Assembly: GCA_031216915.1 (NCBI GenBank)
Contig: CM062292.1
Location: 72,274,956-72,338,955 of the forward strand
Source: Pictodentalium vernedei
Lineage: Eukaryota > Mollusca > Scaphopoda > Dentaliida > Dentaliidae
DNA length: 64,000 nucleotides
Direction of reading: 5' to 3'
A model generated the notes under the pieces. That model had not been told where the DNA came from. It worked only from the letters and a program-made list of their open reading frames with translations, and ran no database searches. This document shows, piece by piece, positions 33,251-45,033 of the stretch. The position numbers and the translations under genes were made by a program. Each line of letters opens with the position of its first letter. Position 1 is the first letter of the stretch.

Positions 33251-34177
33251 GAAATATATAGAATAAATTTTATCTATTTTACATATCTCGATATATCCAC
33301 ATTTTCCTCTGTTTTATTCATAACAATCAAAGCATTGGGTAGAATTTTTTAATGTTGGCAGTAAATTACGTAACTTGAGCTCATTTCTTCCATTCACATT
33401 CAATAAAAGAGTGCTTCCTTATCATTAAAATTCAGAAGGGATTAAAAATATAATTTTATTCATTAGTTCAAATTTGGAACTCATCTGATTCATAAAAAAT
33501 GCAGTTCAAAAATAGGTAACAATTTGTATGCAATAATTCACATTGGTTCTGTGAGATGCTGAAAATTTAGAACTGAAAATCTATACACAACAAACGTATT
33601 TCCGTAAAGTTTCTAACACAATAGTCCATTATGAGTCACAGTTATGGCATCAATTTCCTGAGAGTTCCATATGGATTGGAAACAGGTGAAGACAAAATAT
33701 TGTTTTGCCAACAATGAGGAAAATGTCAATTCTTGAAGGTCAAATGTTCCCTCTCTGAAGTCAGTGCATGAGAAGAAAAACGACCATCCAAAGAAAGAAA
33801 AACATAATGAAACTTATCCATGAGATCCATTCATTTTCCATGAAAATCACCCTCAAGTCCTAAAAATGTTTTACTGATGTTAACATGTCTGTCTGAGAGA
33901 AATAGAAACTGTCTATTCTATATAGTGGTCTCGTAATTCCCGCTAAAGAACTTGAGTTCCACATTTCTGATGCAGCAATCAGTTTCTGAATTTTTCTATT
34001 TCTTACCGTTTTGAGAACAACAAAAAAGTCACACCAAACCTATGGGTTGACAATAACTTGAGGACATGTCTAATTTCGGGACACCATCAAATTTTTCATG
34101 TCCTGCCCAACCTTTCAGTGGAAGGTGATTTAGCAATATAATTCAACCCCTGCAGATAACTATTTTTACATCCTCAG
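33251..34177. other. Intron or upstream sequence of CPEB1, no feature
   Basis: AT-rich and unique within the window, with no repeat or frame worth naming. It ends in the branch/acceptor region of the exon at 34178 (...tacatcctcag). Confidence 0.5.
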
Positions 34178-34331
34178 GTTTCCAACTTTTCTCCTCATCT
34201 AGTGGACAACAGGTTTCTCAGACTCCAAGCGGCTATAACATCTATGGAAACCAGGATTACACTACACCAGCCAGAAAAACTAGACCAATCAAAGGGGAGA
34301 GAATCACCAGCTCAGGCAGTAGTAGTTACAG
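34178..34331 (+). CDS. CPEB1: CPEB1/Orb-like, visible exon 1 (internal exon)
   Basis: CPEB1 binds the cytoplasmic polyadenylation element in mRNA 3' UTRs and switches translation on or off in germ cells and neurons. This exon begins after TCCTCAG and ends before GTAATA. It encodes 50 complete codons with two bases over at each side: a Ser/Gln/Thr-rich linker (SSSSGQQVSQTPSGYN) and a basic patch (ARKTRPIKGERITSSG). The sequence alone would not identify the family. It is placed here because its exit phase joins exactly to the next exon and the join reads through without a stop. Upstream coding exons, including the amino terminus, are outside or not recognised in the window. The basic patch could be a regulatory site, but that is conjecture. 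Confidence 0.75.
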
Positions 34332-34739
34332 GTAATATTTTTTATTGAAATTTTTTGCAAAAGACATCAACCTGTGGATTGGTGAGATAGGCTGGCAGGC
34401 GGCTGTTTGCACATCGCTAAACTAGAACAAAATTACAAGGATGGATTTAAAAAAAATTGAATCTGCTCGCACTTTCTGCCAAGAGTTATTGTCCTTTGTG
34501 ACAGTTCACTCATTTTCAGCTCATTGTGCAATAACTAGTAACAAATGTCAATTGGTATTTGCTAACTGAGTCTTCCAGAAAAAATATCTGGAATTCCAAA
34601 ACCAATGCAGTTTTACTTTTCGTTGTAAAGTTATTGTTTATAATCTCCAAATTCTCATGAATTTTTAACCTGTTGGCACGTTAACTCAAACGAATATAAT
34701 CCAGCACATTAACACAAATGTCAACCAGTTTTACTGGTA

Positions 34740-35174
34740 CGGTGGAGCCCTGTTAATTGAATAGCCACTTTGCCAATGAAAATTATTCAATTAACAGGGG
34801 TATTCAATTAAGAGGGATTGTGTCACTTTCCTGTATTCTAGAGATAAACTTAGCTTTTATTCTATTATATCTTGTTTGACAGAACTCTCTCTATGAGCTC
34901 TTGTCAAACAAGACATATCAGATTAAATACCTGTATTGGATTACTGAGGCCAAATAAGTCTATAAACAAAGGAAAACTGGGAAGAGTCAGGGTAATTTCT
35001 TGACAGGTTACAAGATTTTTTTTATTTAATTAACAGGAGTTTACTCTATAACCTATATTCAATTAACCGCTCAAATTTGTACTGGAGATATGGTAAATGG
35101 TTTTATGGTGGGAAAGTATATTCAATTAACAGGGTTATTCAGTTAAGAGATATCCAATTAAGTGGACTCCACTG
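34740..35174 (+). mobile_element. Pogo-type MITE (copy 3)
   Basis: It starts CGGTGGAGCCCTGTTAATTG after TA and ends ...GGACTCCACTG before TA. The central palindrome lies at ~34862-34915. It begins 409 bp downstream of the first visible CPEB1 exon. Confidence 0.88.
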
Positions 35175-35304
35175 TATTTGGTAGAGCAAGCCTAGAAATA
35201 ACCTGTGAGCGATCATTTAGGTTATGTGTAGGTTACGTGAACTATAAAATACATGAAAGAACTGTAGGTACGACAGAGTAATACAACATAACTTTATCAA
35301 ATTA

Positions 35305-35547
35305 CAGTGGAGACCACTTAATTGGATATCTCTTAATTGTATATCCTTGTTAATTGAATATAATTTTCAAACACAAAACCATTTAGCATACCTTCAGTAC
35401 AAATTTGATCTGTTAATTGTATATGGGTTGTAGAGTAAAGTCCTGTTAATTGTATATAAATTTTTGTAATATGTCGAAAAAATTACTGTGACACGAACCA
35501 AAATCCCCTTATTGATCAACCTTTTTTGCCCTCACTACATCCATTAG
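35305..35547 (-). mobile_element. Pogo-type MITE, half copy (copy 4)
   Basis: It starts CAGTGGAGACCACTTAATTG after TA and runs through the reverse consensus to 'cctcactacatccatta', where it breaks off before the central palindrome. Confidence 0.78.
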
Positions 35548-35689
35548 CTGCGTTCAGAACAAGTCACAAAATTACTGTAGATATGATTTGTGGTTATAAA
35601 AGAATGCTGCTGTTGAGCTCATTGCCAGTGTCATTAATAGCGTTGTGATAGAATGGTACTACTACAACTTATTCTGTTTTACCTGGCCT

Positions 35690-35830
35690 GTATTCCTCTT
35701 TGGTACTATCGGCAAATCTGTCAAGTTAGATACCGAAATCCGAACCGATACCGAGGTATACTCCCCTAAAAATACCGAAACCGATACTGAACTCAATATT
35801 CCAATACCACCCATCTGTAGAGATCATGCG
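35690..35830 (+). repeat. ATACCGA-rich repeat (copy 1)
   Basis: The core 'ataccgaaatccgaaccgat', 'accgaggtatactcccctaa' and 'ataccgaaaccgatactg' is matched in reverse by 63325-63385. The element type is unknown. Confidence 0.45.
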
Positions 35831-36370
35831 TTATTTGTTATTTATTTAGACACAAATCCCTTGATGTAAAACCATGAATTGCATTGTTAAAACAGAAGCC
35901 TGAGAAGCATCACAACACCCTTTTTCCTTTGGGTTACCACCATACTGCACAGCATTACCTGCCCATGGGTTACAATGTAAGCCTTTTATTTCCAGGCCTG
36001 GTATAGGAGTCTTTCACAGAAATATCTGGAGTTAGAAAACTGCTTTCTGACTGTTCTTTGTTGTTCTGGCTCTTAATTAATGTCGTGAATTTTGAGCTCA
36101 TTGGTGTCATAACTCAAACAAATGTCAACTGATTGAATTGGGAAAATTAGTGCAATCTGACTTTTATGGGTGTAGTTATGACCTTAATTAGTTTATTTGG
36201 TGTCAAAATTTCCCAATATTGTGCACAAATCTAAGTGGATTCCCGTGAAACGGAGCAAATCCTGGAAATCAAACTACAAAGCAACCTGATAGAACGTTTC
36301 CAGGCGAGACTGTATGAAAATTAATTGCCAAAATGCTTGTACAAATCGAGATAGTTTGGAAATTGCTTAA

Positions 36371-36605
36371 CCCTTTACCTATCGATTCACCTGCATCCGC
36401 TCGCATAATTTGCAAATTAAGCAGTTGAAAAAATATTTCTCAAAATATTTCAACAAAACCATATCATGTGACCCCTCATTGGAACGAGCTCATCGAGCTC
36501 GTTCCAATGAGGGGTCACATGTTATGGTTTTGTTGAATATTTTGGAAAAATTAAAAATAGTAATTAAAATAATAAATTTTGATATTCTCTACGTTGGGTA
36601 AAGGG
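36371..36605. mobile_element. piggyBac-like TTAA MITE with 41-bp central palindrome
   Basis: Flanked by TTAA (36367-36370, 36606-36609). Ends CCCTTTACC... and ...GGTAAAGGG. The central arms are 36451-36491 (caacaaaaccatatcatgtg...acgagctc) and 36495-36535, with a 3-base loop and one mismatch. TTAA duplication plus a CCCTTT end fits piggyBac derivatives. No coding capacity. Confidence 0.85.
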
Positions 36606-36897
36606 TTAATAAATTGAGTGAGCTTTTAATGAGGTAAGTATTCTTCATTAAAAAATATACCTCGCACATCAACATCGACTTGTTTCATTTCTGAAACTGT
36701 CAATACTAATAGGTGGCCTTATTTTCAATCATGTGCCAGCTCGTGTCAATAATTGTCGAAACCACATCCACAATGAAAGTTGTTGCAGTGGTTAAAATCA
36801 AGTCATATTTTTTTAAAATCTTTTTCTGGTACCATACCAATTAGTGGCAGTCCCAATTTTCAGCTAAATTGCAGTCTTTTCATGTGTAACTGTTGTA

Positions 36898-37450
36898 TAC
36901 AGTTAGAACTAGAAGTCCTGTCAAGAATTGTGCGCTTATCTAGGCTTAATTGCCTGTTAGAATTGCGCGCAATTGCCATATCGAATGGCACCCAAAGCAT
37001 GGCAGGTTCTCCTGGTTACTCATAGCACACACAGGCAATGTTTCTGCCAATGGACCTCCGGGTTACCCGGAGGTCCATTAGCTGAAACATTGCTTGTGCA
37101 CAGGCTAAAGATATTTGACAGTAGTAATGTAGGTGAACACAAAATCGATCCCCTTGTTTCTCGGCAGATGTATGGAACATCCGTTGGACCAATTTGTACA
37201 GCCGTAATATTAGACCAATTTGTACAGCCCTAATACAGTTAAAACTAGAAGTCCTGTCATAAACTGTGTGCTTATCTAGGCTTAATTGCGCGTAGGAATT
37301 GCGAGCAATTACCATATCGAATGGCATCCAAAGCACGGCAGGTTCTCCTGGTTACTCATAGCAAACACAGGCAATGTTTCTGCCAATGGACCTCCGGGTT
37401 ACCCGGAGGTCCATTAGCTGAAACATTGCTTGTGCACAGGCTATATATAC
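36898..37450 (+). repeat. Tandem pair of ~340-bp units, each with a perfect hairpin
   Basis: 'cagttagaactagaagtcct' at 36898 recurs at 37239 as 'cagttaaaactagaagtcct', each followed by the same sequence. Each unit contains gcaatgtttctgccaatgg-acctccgggttacccggaggt-ccattagc...gaaacattgc (37038-37095 and 37374-37431). The intervening segment 37106-37238 is also repeated at 49117-49240. Confidence 0.75.
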
Positions 37451-37867
37451 ATAATTTGATAGTCTTATTATGGTCATAACGCGTAGGTTAACGCGTAGAT
37501 CGATGTGTCCCCACACTCCATAAACAGCTGAATTAATATTCATGAACAAAGAAACATAAACACTACAGTGACGAATTGTGTGATATTTTTTTCGGAGAAC
37601 AAGTCATGGCACTAAATTGTTTTCCCTCATGTCTGAGCTGTCTTTGTATTGTGATTTTAAATCAAAATCAGAATGGAATTGAAATTGCTGAGCAATATAT
37701 TCAGATACTTCCACGTAAAACATGGGAAGTATAATAAGTAGATGAAGTGCAGAGTAATATCTGGAAGCCATCCAACGAAGCATGGCCGATGACTGTTTGC
37801 CCCAACATCGAGAGGAAGATGTCTGTCGCCTTTTAACATAGAAAGTCGCCCATAAGAAGGTAATTTT
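37451..37867. other. No clear feature
   Basis: AT-rich intronic DNA. The palindromic 'aacgcgtaggttaacgcgta' around 37478-37497 belongs to the end of the preceding repeat family (compare 49462-49487). Confidence 0.4.
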
Positions 37868-38043
37868 TAGCTCAACTTGCCAAAGTCAAGCTGACCTGTT
37901 GCCATCACTTCTCATCCGTCGCTGTACGTAAGTATGTACGTACATACATACATACGTGCGGGCATACGTATGACCACAATTTCCTTGTGCACACCGCACA
38001 GGTCTCATTTATGATCAGATCGATTTGAAACTTGGTAAGCTTG

Positions 38044-38283
38044 TTTGGGCCCCCGCGGGAACCCCGGGAAGTGAAGCAGTGCCTGTTCACTGTGGTAAAC
38101 AAGCTCTGTTTTACTGGTAAAAAAAGGACCCAGTCACCAATCTTTGGAAGATGCAAACCCTCTCTAAAATGGGCAACATGGCTTATTAACACTCAGCCCT
38201 GGTCTTGAGTTGATACTCATGTTGTGGTCATGATTAGCCATTGTGCAAAACTGTGTGACCTTAAACACCAATAAATAAATAAG
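38044..38283 (+). mobile_element. Third-type SINE inside an array unit
   Basis: The head CCCCGCGGGAACCCCGGGAA (38050), body 'ggacccagtcaccaatcttt' and 'aaaatgggcaacatgg', and tail 'gaccttaaacaccaataaat'. It resembles the SINE reconstructed at 9176-14316. Confidence 0.8.
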
Positions 38284-40130
38284 ACTTGTTAGGGGTGACC
38301 TCTCGAAGGGAGCTATCAAATTTATTCCATTTCAGTCAAAAAATGTTACCGCTGACAACAACCATTCAATTTGGTTTAGTCAGGCATCAGTATATTCCTT
38401 TAGCACACCCTACAGGGTACACTTGTGATCATATTGCTTTGAATCCTGGTATGTTTGTTTGGGGTGACCTCTAAATGGGAGCTGTTGATTTTCTTCCATT
38501 TCCAGCAAAAAATGTTGCCGCTGGCAACAACCATTCAATTTGGTTTCATCAAGCATCAATATATTCTTTTGGCATGCCCTATAGGACACATTTATGATCA
38601 GTTGGTTTGAAACTTGGTATGCTTGTTTGGGGTTACCTCTAGATGGGAGCTATCGATTTTCTTCCATTTTCTTAAAAAAATGTTGCCACTTGCAATAGCC
38701 TTCGATGAACTAAATGCAGTTCTGCATCATATTGCCCTTTGGCACACCCTGCAGTGCACATTTTTGACTGGATCACTAAGAAACTTGGTATGCTTGTTTG
38801 GGGTGACCTCTAGATTGGAGCTACTGATTTTTTTCCATTTCCGTCAAAAACTCTTGCTGCTGTCAACAACCTTTGAACTCAGTTTAGTCAGGCATCAATA
38901 TATATATTTGCACGCCCGACAGGGCACATTTATGATCAGATCAGTTTGAAATTTGGTATGCTTGTTTGGGGTTACCTATAGATGGTAGCTGTCTGTTTTC
39001 TTCAAATTTTATCCAAAATTGTTGCTGATGAACCTAGTGCAGTTATGCAGCAGTATTTCCCTTTGGGACACCCTGCAGTGTTCATTTGTGATCGAATTGC
39101 TTTGAAACCTGGTGTACCTGTTTGGGGTGACCTATAGATGGGAGTTATCCTCTTCTATTTCCATCAAAAAATGTTGCAGCTGGCAACGACCTTTCAACTT
39201 GGTCAGACCTCAGTATTTCCCTTTGGCACTCCCTGCAGTGCACATTTATGCTCAGATTGCATTGAAAGGTGGCATGCCTGCTTGGGGTGACCTCCAGATG
39301 GGAGCTATCGATTTTCTTCCATTTCCGTCAAAAAATGTTGCCGCTGGCAGTGACCTTTGAACTTGGTTAAGTCAGGCATCAATGTATTCCTTTGGCATGC
39401 CCTAAAGGCACCTTTATGATCAGATAGGTTTGAAACTTGCTATGCTTGTTTGGGGTTACCTCTAGATGGGTGCTATTGATTTTCTTCCATTTCCATCAAA
39501 ATATGTTGCCGCTGGCAATGTCCTTTGAACTTAGTTTAGTCAGGCATCAATATTTTCCTTTGACGCGCACTGCAGGACACATTTAGGATCTATGATTGAA
39601 TAACTTTGAAACTTGGTATACTTGTTTGGGGTGACCTCTAGAAAGGAGCTATTTATTTTCATCCTTGTCTGTCAAAAAATGATGCCATTGGCAATGACAT
39701 TTGATGAACTTCGTGCAGTTATGCATCAATATTTCCCTTTGGCACTCCCTGCAGGACACATTTTTGATTGGATCACTTTAAAATTTGGTATGCTTGTTTG
39801 GGGTGCCCTCTAGATTGGAGCTATCGATTTTTTTTCCATTTGCAATCAAGAATAGTTGCTGTTGGCAATAACCTTTGATGAACTTAGTAAAAACATAGTG
39901 CAGTTATGCATCAATATTTTTTCCCTTTGACACACCCTGCAGGGCACTTTTATGATTGGATCGCTTGGAAACTTGGTGGTCTTGTGTGGGGATGACATCT
40001 GTATGGGAGCTATCAATTTACTTCCATTTCTGTCAAAAAATGTTGCCGGTGGCAAAAACCTTTGAACTTATACATGGTGACAAAGATAGGAGCTATAGAT
40101 ATTTGTTTCCATCAAAAACTGTTGCTGTTA

Positions 40131-41618
40131 GGCCAAAAAAAAAAAAGGAATTGATTCTCAGGCACCGCCGCGTTGAAAAAAATGGCCCGCATTGGGCCTT
40201 TTTATTTGGACCGTCATTGCAAGAAAATAGGAAACAGGGAAATTGAAACGGGACTATTGGTTTTAAGGCCCAAAACCAACGAATAAACAGGTAAATATAC
40301 ACAGGCGTGTGTTAAGTGTGAGAGCCTCTGGCCTTGGCTTACATTGGGGGCGAAATTCAAGTCGCCCTTCTAAACTTCCTTGGGAGACATGGCAGTTTAC
40401 TGTATTTTCTTATGTTTTATTTTTTAAAAACACACGCTTCCGCAAAAAACAGTAAATACGGTTGCTGTTAAAGTCCGTCACACGGCTATGAAAATAGCCT
40501 AAACTAGCCCAATTTTATATTTCTGAAAAGAATTGCAATGGCGTAGTCGTTCGAACAATTCGCCCCAACTGATAGCAACCAGCACAAAATGGCTATTTAA
40601 AAACAAAGTACCAGACAAAACAACGAATCACACAAGACACGCATCGAGTTAATTAGAATTTATTAAAAGTTAACCACCGTTTCAAAACAAAAAAAATGTA
40701 TTGGAGACAGTTCGTCCATATCGAAATTGCTTGCGGTTACGCTCTGTTCCACTGAAAAATTGGCTGCATTGAAATTCGCCCCGCAATTTGCATTGAATGT
40801 TTTTCTTTGAAAACTTGTGAAGTTTGTTGGAAGGGGGTTAAATGTAATAAGGCTACAATAGAAATCACAGGTATTTAGATGGATAAGAATGGCAGACCTT
40901 CAAAGCACCAATCGCACGTGTCAGTGAAAGATGGTTGGCAGAAATTGTCAGTTTTCTGAACAGTGTATTATTACCCAACGCAGCCGGAAAGGGAGACAAC
41001 TGAAATGTTTTGTCATTTACCAAAGAAATTAATTAACTCAAATTGTTAATAACGCTTAATTTACGAAGGATATCGAAAACTTTTTTAACTACGCTTTTCA
41101 ACTCAGGGTATTCAGAAACCATGAATGACCCAGCTTCTTATATGAACTTGAAATTTATTTTAAACACTTTAAATATTTTTTTTAAAAAGAATATACCTTC
41201 TGTTACAGAGAAGAACACTCTCACCATGGGTCATACTAAAAATCCAAATAACTCACAATGATACCAAAATAATACGAGGGTGGTCAATAATATCTAGTAT
41301 TCATAAAATAGTTCTGCTTTGTAAAAGTTTAAAAGTGAAGTCAGAGTTCTGTTTCTAAATACAAAAAGTGGTGATATCAGAAAATAAAGAAAAACAGTTT
41401 TAGTTTTCAATAAAATTAGTTTTATTTGTATATCATTTTACAATATGCACTTTCCATGCTTTTCAGGTAAAAACAGACATCAGAAAGTGACTTTTGCCTC
41501 TCAATCCTTTCTCACCATCTGGAAGAAATAAAAATAAAAAATAAAAATAAAATCCTCCCTCCCTCATTGATTTGAAAAAAAAATTGCCTGAGAATCAATT
41601 GATTTTTTTTTTTTGGCC
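40131..41618. mobile_element. PIF/Harbinger-like non-autonomous element (1488 bp)
   Basis: The ~33-bp inverted ends start GGCC plus an A run plus 'attgattctcaggca'. TTA flanks both sides (40128-40130, 41619-41621), and the interrupted array unit reads correctly when the insert is removed. A 3-bp TWA duplication with GGC ends is characteristic of PIF/Harbinger. The interior has no transposase-length frame and no other recognisable feature. Confidence 0.8.
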
Positions 41619-41915
41619 TTAGCAACAGTCTTTGAATTTATTGCATTTGTGCATCAACATTTGTCTTTGACATGACCTATAAGGCACATTTATCTTTGGA
41701 TTGTTTTTTTTAACTTGGTGTGCTCATGAGGCGGGCCCTCTAGATAGGAGCAATTGATCAGCATTCATTTCTGTGAAAAAAGTTGCCATTTACAATAACC
41801 TCTGAACTTACTGCATTTGTGTATCAGCATTCTCTCTATAGCCAGCCTTACAGTTTACATTTAAAAATGCATGGATTTCTCTGTCGTTGTGCACACACAA
41901 TGCTGTTATGTTTAA

Positions 41916-42156
41916 CTGGTAGAGTTCTGGAAGCCCATATTTGGGCTTTATTCTGAAATGCAGGTACCACAACTTGAAGGCTCATATTCAGTGTATGTGC
42001 TTTGTATTATCATTGAAGTGATATTATTTAGTCTGTAAGGGTTTGCCTTGTTATAATTTATGGAAGAGTGCACATAGGCACTCTCCCATATATTATAACA
42101 AGGCAAAGACATGTGTACAAGATCTGAGGACTGAAAATAATTTAGCACTCTACCAG
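41916..42156. mobile_element. TTAA MITE, 'CTGGTAGAG' family (copy 2)
   Basis: TTAA at 41912-41915 and 42157-42160. Ends CTGGTAGAGTTCTGGAAGCC and ...AGCACTCTACCAG. Central hairpin 42042-42071 / 42078-42107 (tttgccttgttataattta..., 30-base arms). Confidence 0.85.
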
Positions 42157-42523
42157 TTAAATTTCACCAAATAACATTGCTACCAGTGATCTTCAATTTT
42201 GCCATTTCACTTATAACATACCAAGTTCAAGTTTGTCAAGTTGAGCTACAGTGTCATTGATACTTTCATTTTAATTTGGTCTTTTTCAAGCTAGTGCAAA
42301 ATGGCACCGGGATGCACTCAGATTTTTCTCACTGGGATAGTGCCACTTAAGACTTACAACTCACTGTTATGGGTGCAGAGATGGGACTAAATCAAATTTG
42401 CATGTTCAAGACCATCGCCAATGGTCACAACACTGCCTTTTTAACTTCTTAGTTGCCAGTTGGTAAAAGTAAACAGAAATCGCGGATGGGTTAATGACAA
42501 AAAAAGCTGTAAATTGGCTAATA

Positions 42524-42832
42524 TTATCCCCCACCAAAAGTTTCCAGAGGATATAGAAATGGGGTCACCATCCATTCATCCGTTCATCTGTCCATCTATA
42601 GCAACTTTGGACCTTCATATCTCAAGTCAGTGGATGTTGGATTTAAATCTTTGGTATGCTGATAGACCGCCATGGAGGAAATGATATTCACAAATAATAG
42701 GTTTTGTCCATTTTTTTTTTTTTTTTTATTATAGAGTTATGGGCCTTTTACCATTTTTTTCAACTTCGAAACCCTTCAACTTAGAAACCCTTGGCAGGGG
42801 ATACCGGTGGCGTCGTCACCATGTTTGACATT
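42524..42832 (+). mobile_element. Short Helentron-like element (no array)
   Basis: It starts 'ttatcccccaccaaaagttt' and 'ccatccattcatccgttcat', with the inverse 'caggggatacc' near the 3' end followed by a weak GGTG/CACC stem. Borders are approximate. Confidence 0.45.
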
Positions 42833-43280
42833 AAAATTGAAGAAACAACATTGACAGGCATACGCCTACTGTGTCCAACCCCTGAATGCAAGTACTTTAA
42901 ATTTTCAAAATTTGTTCTATGGTCCCTGCTTGACAGTTTCATATATGTGTTGAGTGTCAAGACCATGAGGGAACACTGTGGATCATGTGGAAACCGAGAG
43001 AATAGTTCGTCCCTGCTTTATTCTCAATGCAGTGACTTTTCCACTCACTCTTAACCTTTGACCGGCCGAGTTTAGTATTATTTCTGTCTTTGATGAATTG
43101 TTCAACTTTAACCACTCGCACCTTTATATAGGGCCAAATGGTTGGAGTTGAACTGTTTATCTTAGACTGCCTTAAACTGACAACTCTGCCATTTCCATAC
43201 AAAAATACCAAGATCGTCGGCCACTGATTAATGACTATTTTTATGTCAAAAATAGATAACTTTTTAGAAACGTGCTACAG

Positions 43281-43499
43281 CATGAAAAAGAGGTAGGATA
43301 TGTTACATTCAGAAGTGCTCCGTCGTCCATGTTTCTGTCATGGCACACTGATTCCAGCAGATGGAGTTTGGAATTACATACAGCATACCTCCTTGCATCT
43401 AACCCTATTTCCTTCCTCAAACACCCATATATTTACAACTGGGCATGTCACAAGCATGGCCTGATCTCTGTGGTCACCAATATTCCAGATTCATATGCG
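43281..43499 (+). other. Unexplained open frame with splice-like borders
   Basis: A 73-codon frame runs from an AG at 43280 (gctacag) to GCG|GTAAGT at 43499. The predicted peptide is non-repetitive and protein-like (FRSAPSSMFLSWHTDSSRW; HPYIYNWACHKHGL). It does not resemble CPEB. Its phase (0-0) is incompatible with the flanking CPEB exons, because reading in the CPEB frame hits a stop within five codons. The acceptor lacks a good pyrimidine tract. It could be an exon of another gene, a remnant of a transposon protein, or chance. I do not recognise it. Confidence 0.25.
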
Positions 43500-43589
43500 G
43501 TAAGTGTCGGATAGACTAAAGATAAAATACAGGCCTCTTATTTTCAGCAAGTGTGTCATATTTCGCAATGTCAGATCTATATTTCCGCC

Positions 43590-43930
43590 ATTTCAATATA
43601 TCACTTAACTTTTTGGCCCCCACTGATCTCCCAAACCTGATGTTTAACCCCTACCATTTTTGCACATATACCACACACATAGGCAGACATAATGCAAACA
43701 GTCTGGATTTGATATCTCACGCCATTCTGAATCAGTAGCGATAACATTGAGGAAAAGCGGCCCAAAATTTTTTACCCACACCATCTCCCGAACCCAAATT
43801 CTGCCCCCTACCATTTTCGTGCATTTTGTATCGCACATTCAGGCAAATATTATGCAAAAACTCTTGATACCTCAAGCTTTTCTGGAGTAGTGATAACAAG
43901 AATTTGTGCGAGCATTCAAGGTCAAGGTCG
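43590..43930 (+). repeat. Two ~150-bp array units
   Basis: 'cccctaccatttttgcacat' (~43651) and 'ccccctaccattttcgtgca' (~43803) lie in matching contexts ('atctcccaaacc'/'atctcccgaaccc'; 'aggcagacataatgcaaa'/'aggcaaatattatgcaaa'). This is a fragment of a Helentron-like array. Confidence 0.55.
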
Positions 43931-43959
43931 GACAAAATTTGCAATAGTCCCAGCCAGAC

Positions 43960-44206
43960 CTACGTCACGAAGGCTGATTACCTATATGGGAGTATTGTGG
44001 CACTTTGTACTTAGTTGTGCTGCAAGTCAGTGGAGCACCTGCCTTCAACCACTGCTAACCCTGTTTGTAGACTTGGTAAGTTGGAGAGTGACAGTTGCTG
44101 GCTTGATGGATCTATCTGGATATGCCACTTTCCTCTACCTAAACATTTGGCTGACACAATGTGACCCTGACTGTTGAAAGTGTCATTAAACTCCAATAAA
44201 CAAAGT
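43960..44206 (+). mobile_element. SINE body, diverged and 5'-truncated
   Basis: 'tcagtggagcacctgccttc' ... 'cactttcctctacctaaac' ... 'gtgtcattaaactccaataaac' follow the shared SINE body and tail in order. No head remains. Confidence 0.6.
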
Positions 44207-44271
44207 AATATCTGACTTTGAGTTTGGAAAGCTATCTCAAAAGGCCGTCCAAGGATAGTTGGAAGCTACTA

Positions 44272-44685
44272 CAGTGGAACCCTGTTAATTGAATAGCCAC
44301 TTTACCGATGAAAATTATTCAGTTAACAGGAGTATTCAATTGTCAGGGATTGTGTCACTTCCCTGTATTCTAGAGATAAACTTAGCATTTGTTCTATTAT
44401 ATCTTGTTTGACAGAGCTCCAAGATATAATAGATTAATGCCTGTATTGGATGTACTAAGGCCAAATGGATCTATAAACAAAGGAAAACAGGGGCGAGTCA
44501 GGGTAATTTCCCCGACAGGCTTCAAGATTTTTTATTCAATTGACAGGAGTTTACTCTATGACCTATATTCAATTAACATGTCAAGTTTGTACTGGAGGTA
44601 TGGTAAATGGTTTTGTGTTGGGAAATTATATTCAGTTAACAGGGTTATTCAGTTAAGAGAGATCCAATTAACTGGGGCTCCACTG
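44272..44685 (+). mobile_element. Pogo-type MITE (copy 5)
   Basis: CAGTGGAACCCTGTTAATTG after TA (44270-44271) and ...GGGGCTCCACTG before TA (44686-44687). The central palindrome has lost one arm (only 'tatcttgtttgacagagctc' then 'caagatataatag'). The 117-residue open frame within it is not a gene. Confidence 0.88.
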
Positions 44686-45033
44686 TATAATAGGCATTGG
44701 AATGTTTCAGAAGCTTTTATACAACTTCCTGGTACTTTTTGAAAAAAGTGACAAAGTACAAGAATTGTGAATAAATTGCAGTTCCATGCATAAAAGCTTT
44801 TTTTCTTATGAAAAGGAATTTTTTTCAAATAGAGGATTGCAAAGACGGGTCTCGTTCCCCTTCAGATCCACCATTGAGTAGCTAAAAGTACAGTAGCAAG
44901 GAGTCCAGTTGGTGTATTTTTTCATAAAAAATAACTTTGTTTGCTTATGCAGATTTAATCAATTTAGTTTTCATATATTTTGGCATCTATAGTAAAAAAT
45001 CTCTAAAAAGTACAGCATATTTTATTATATTAA

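Larger units (their letters stand above)
37868..42275 (+). mobile_element. Long Helentron/pearl-like element with ~170-bp units, carrying later insertions
   Basis: The left end AGCTCAACTTG (37868) is the inverse of CAAGTTGAGCT (42236-42247), which is followed by the hairpin AGTGTCATTGATACT. That is the same 3' structure as 8490-8523. About ten units of ~165-175 bp (tttgaaacttggtatgctt; 'gatgggagctatcgatttt'; 'aaaaaatgttgccgctggca') run from 38290 to 40130 and resume at 41619. Nested insertions are a SINE (38044-38283), a Harbinger-like element (40131-41618) and a TTAA MITE (41916-42156). Confidence 0.72.

Noticed and set aside
38286..39813. Series of frames resembling each other (GVTSRWEL...HFCQKMLPL)
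   Set aside because: They are translations of ~170-bp Helentron-like array units, with frame breaks between units and no start or stop logic.
43281..43499. Additional CPEB1 exon
   Set aside because: The phase is wrong for both neighbours and the CPEB frame meets a stop immediately. The flanking exons already join in phase. Kept only as an unexplained frame.
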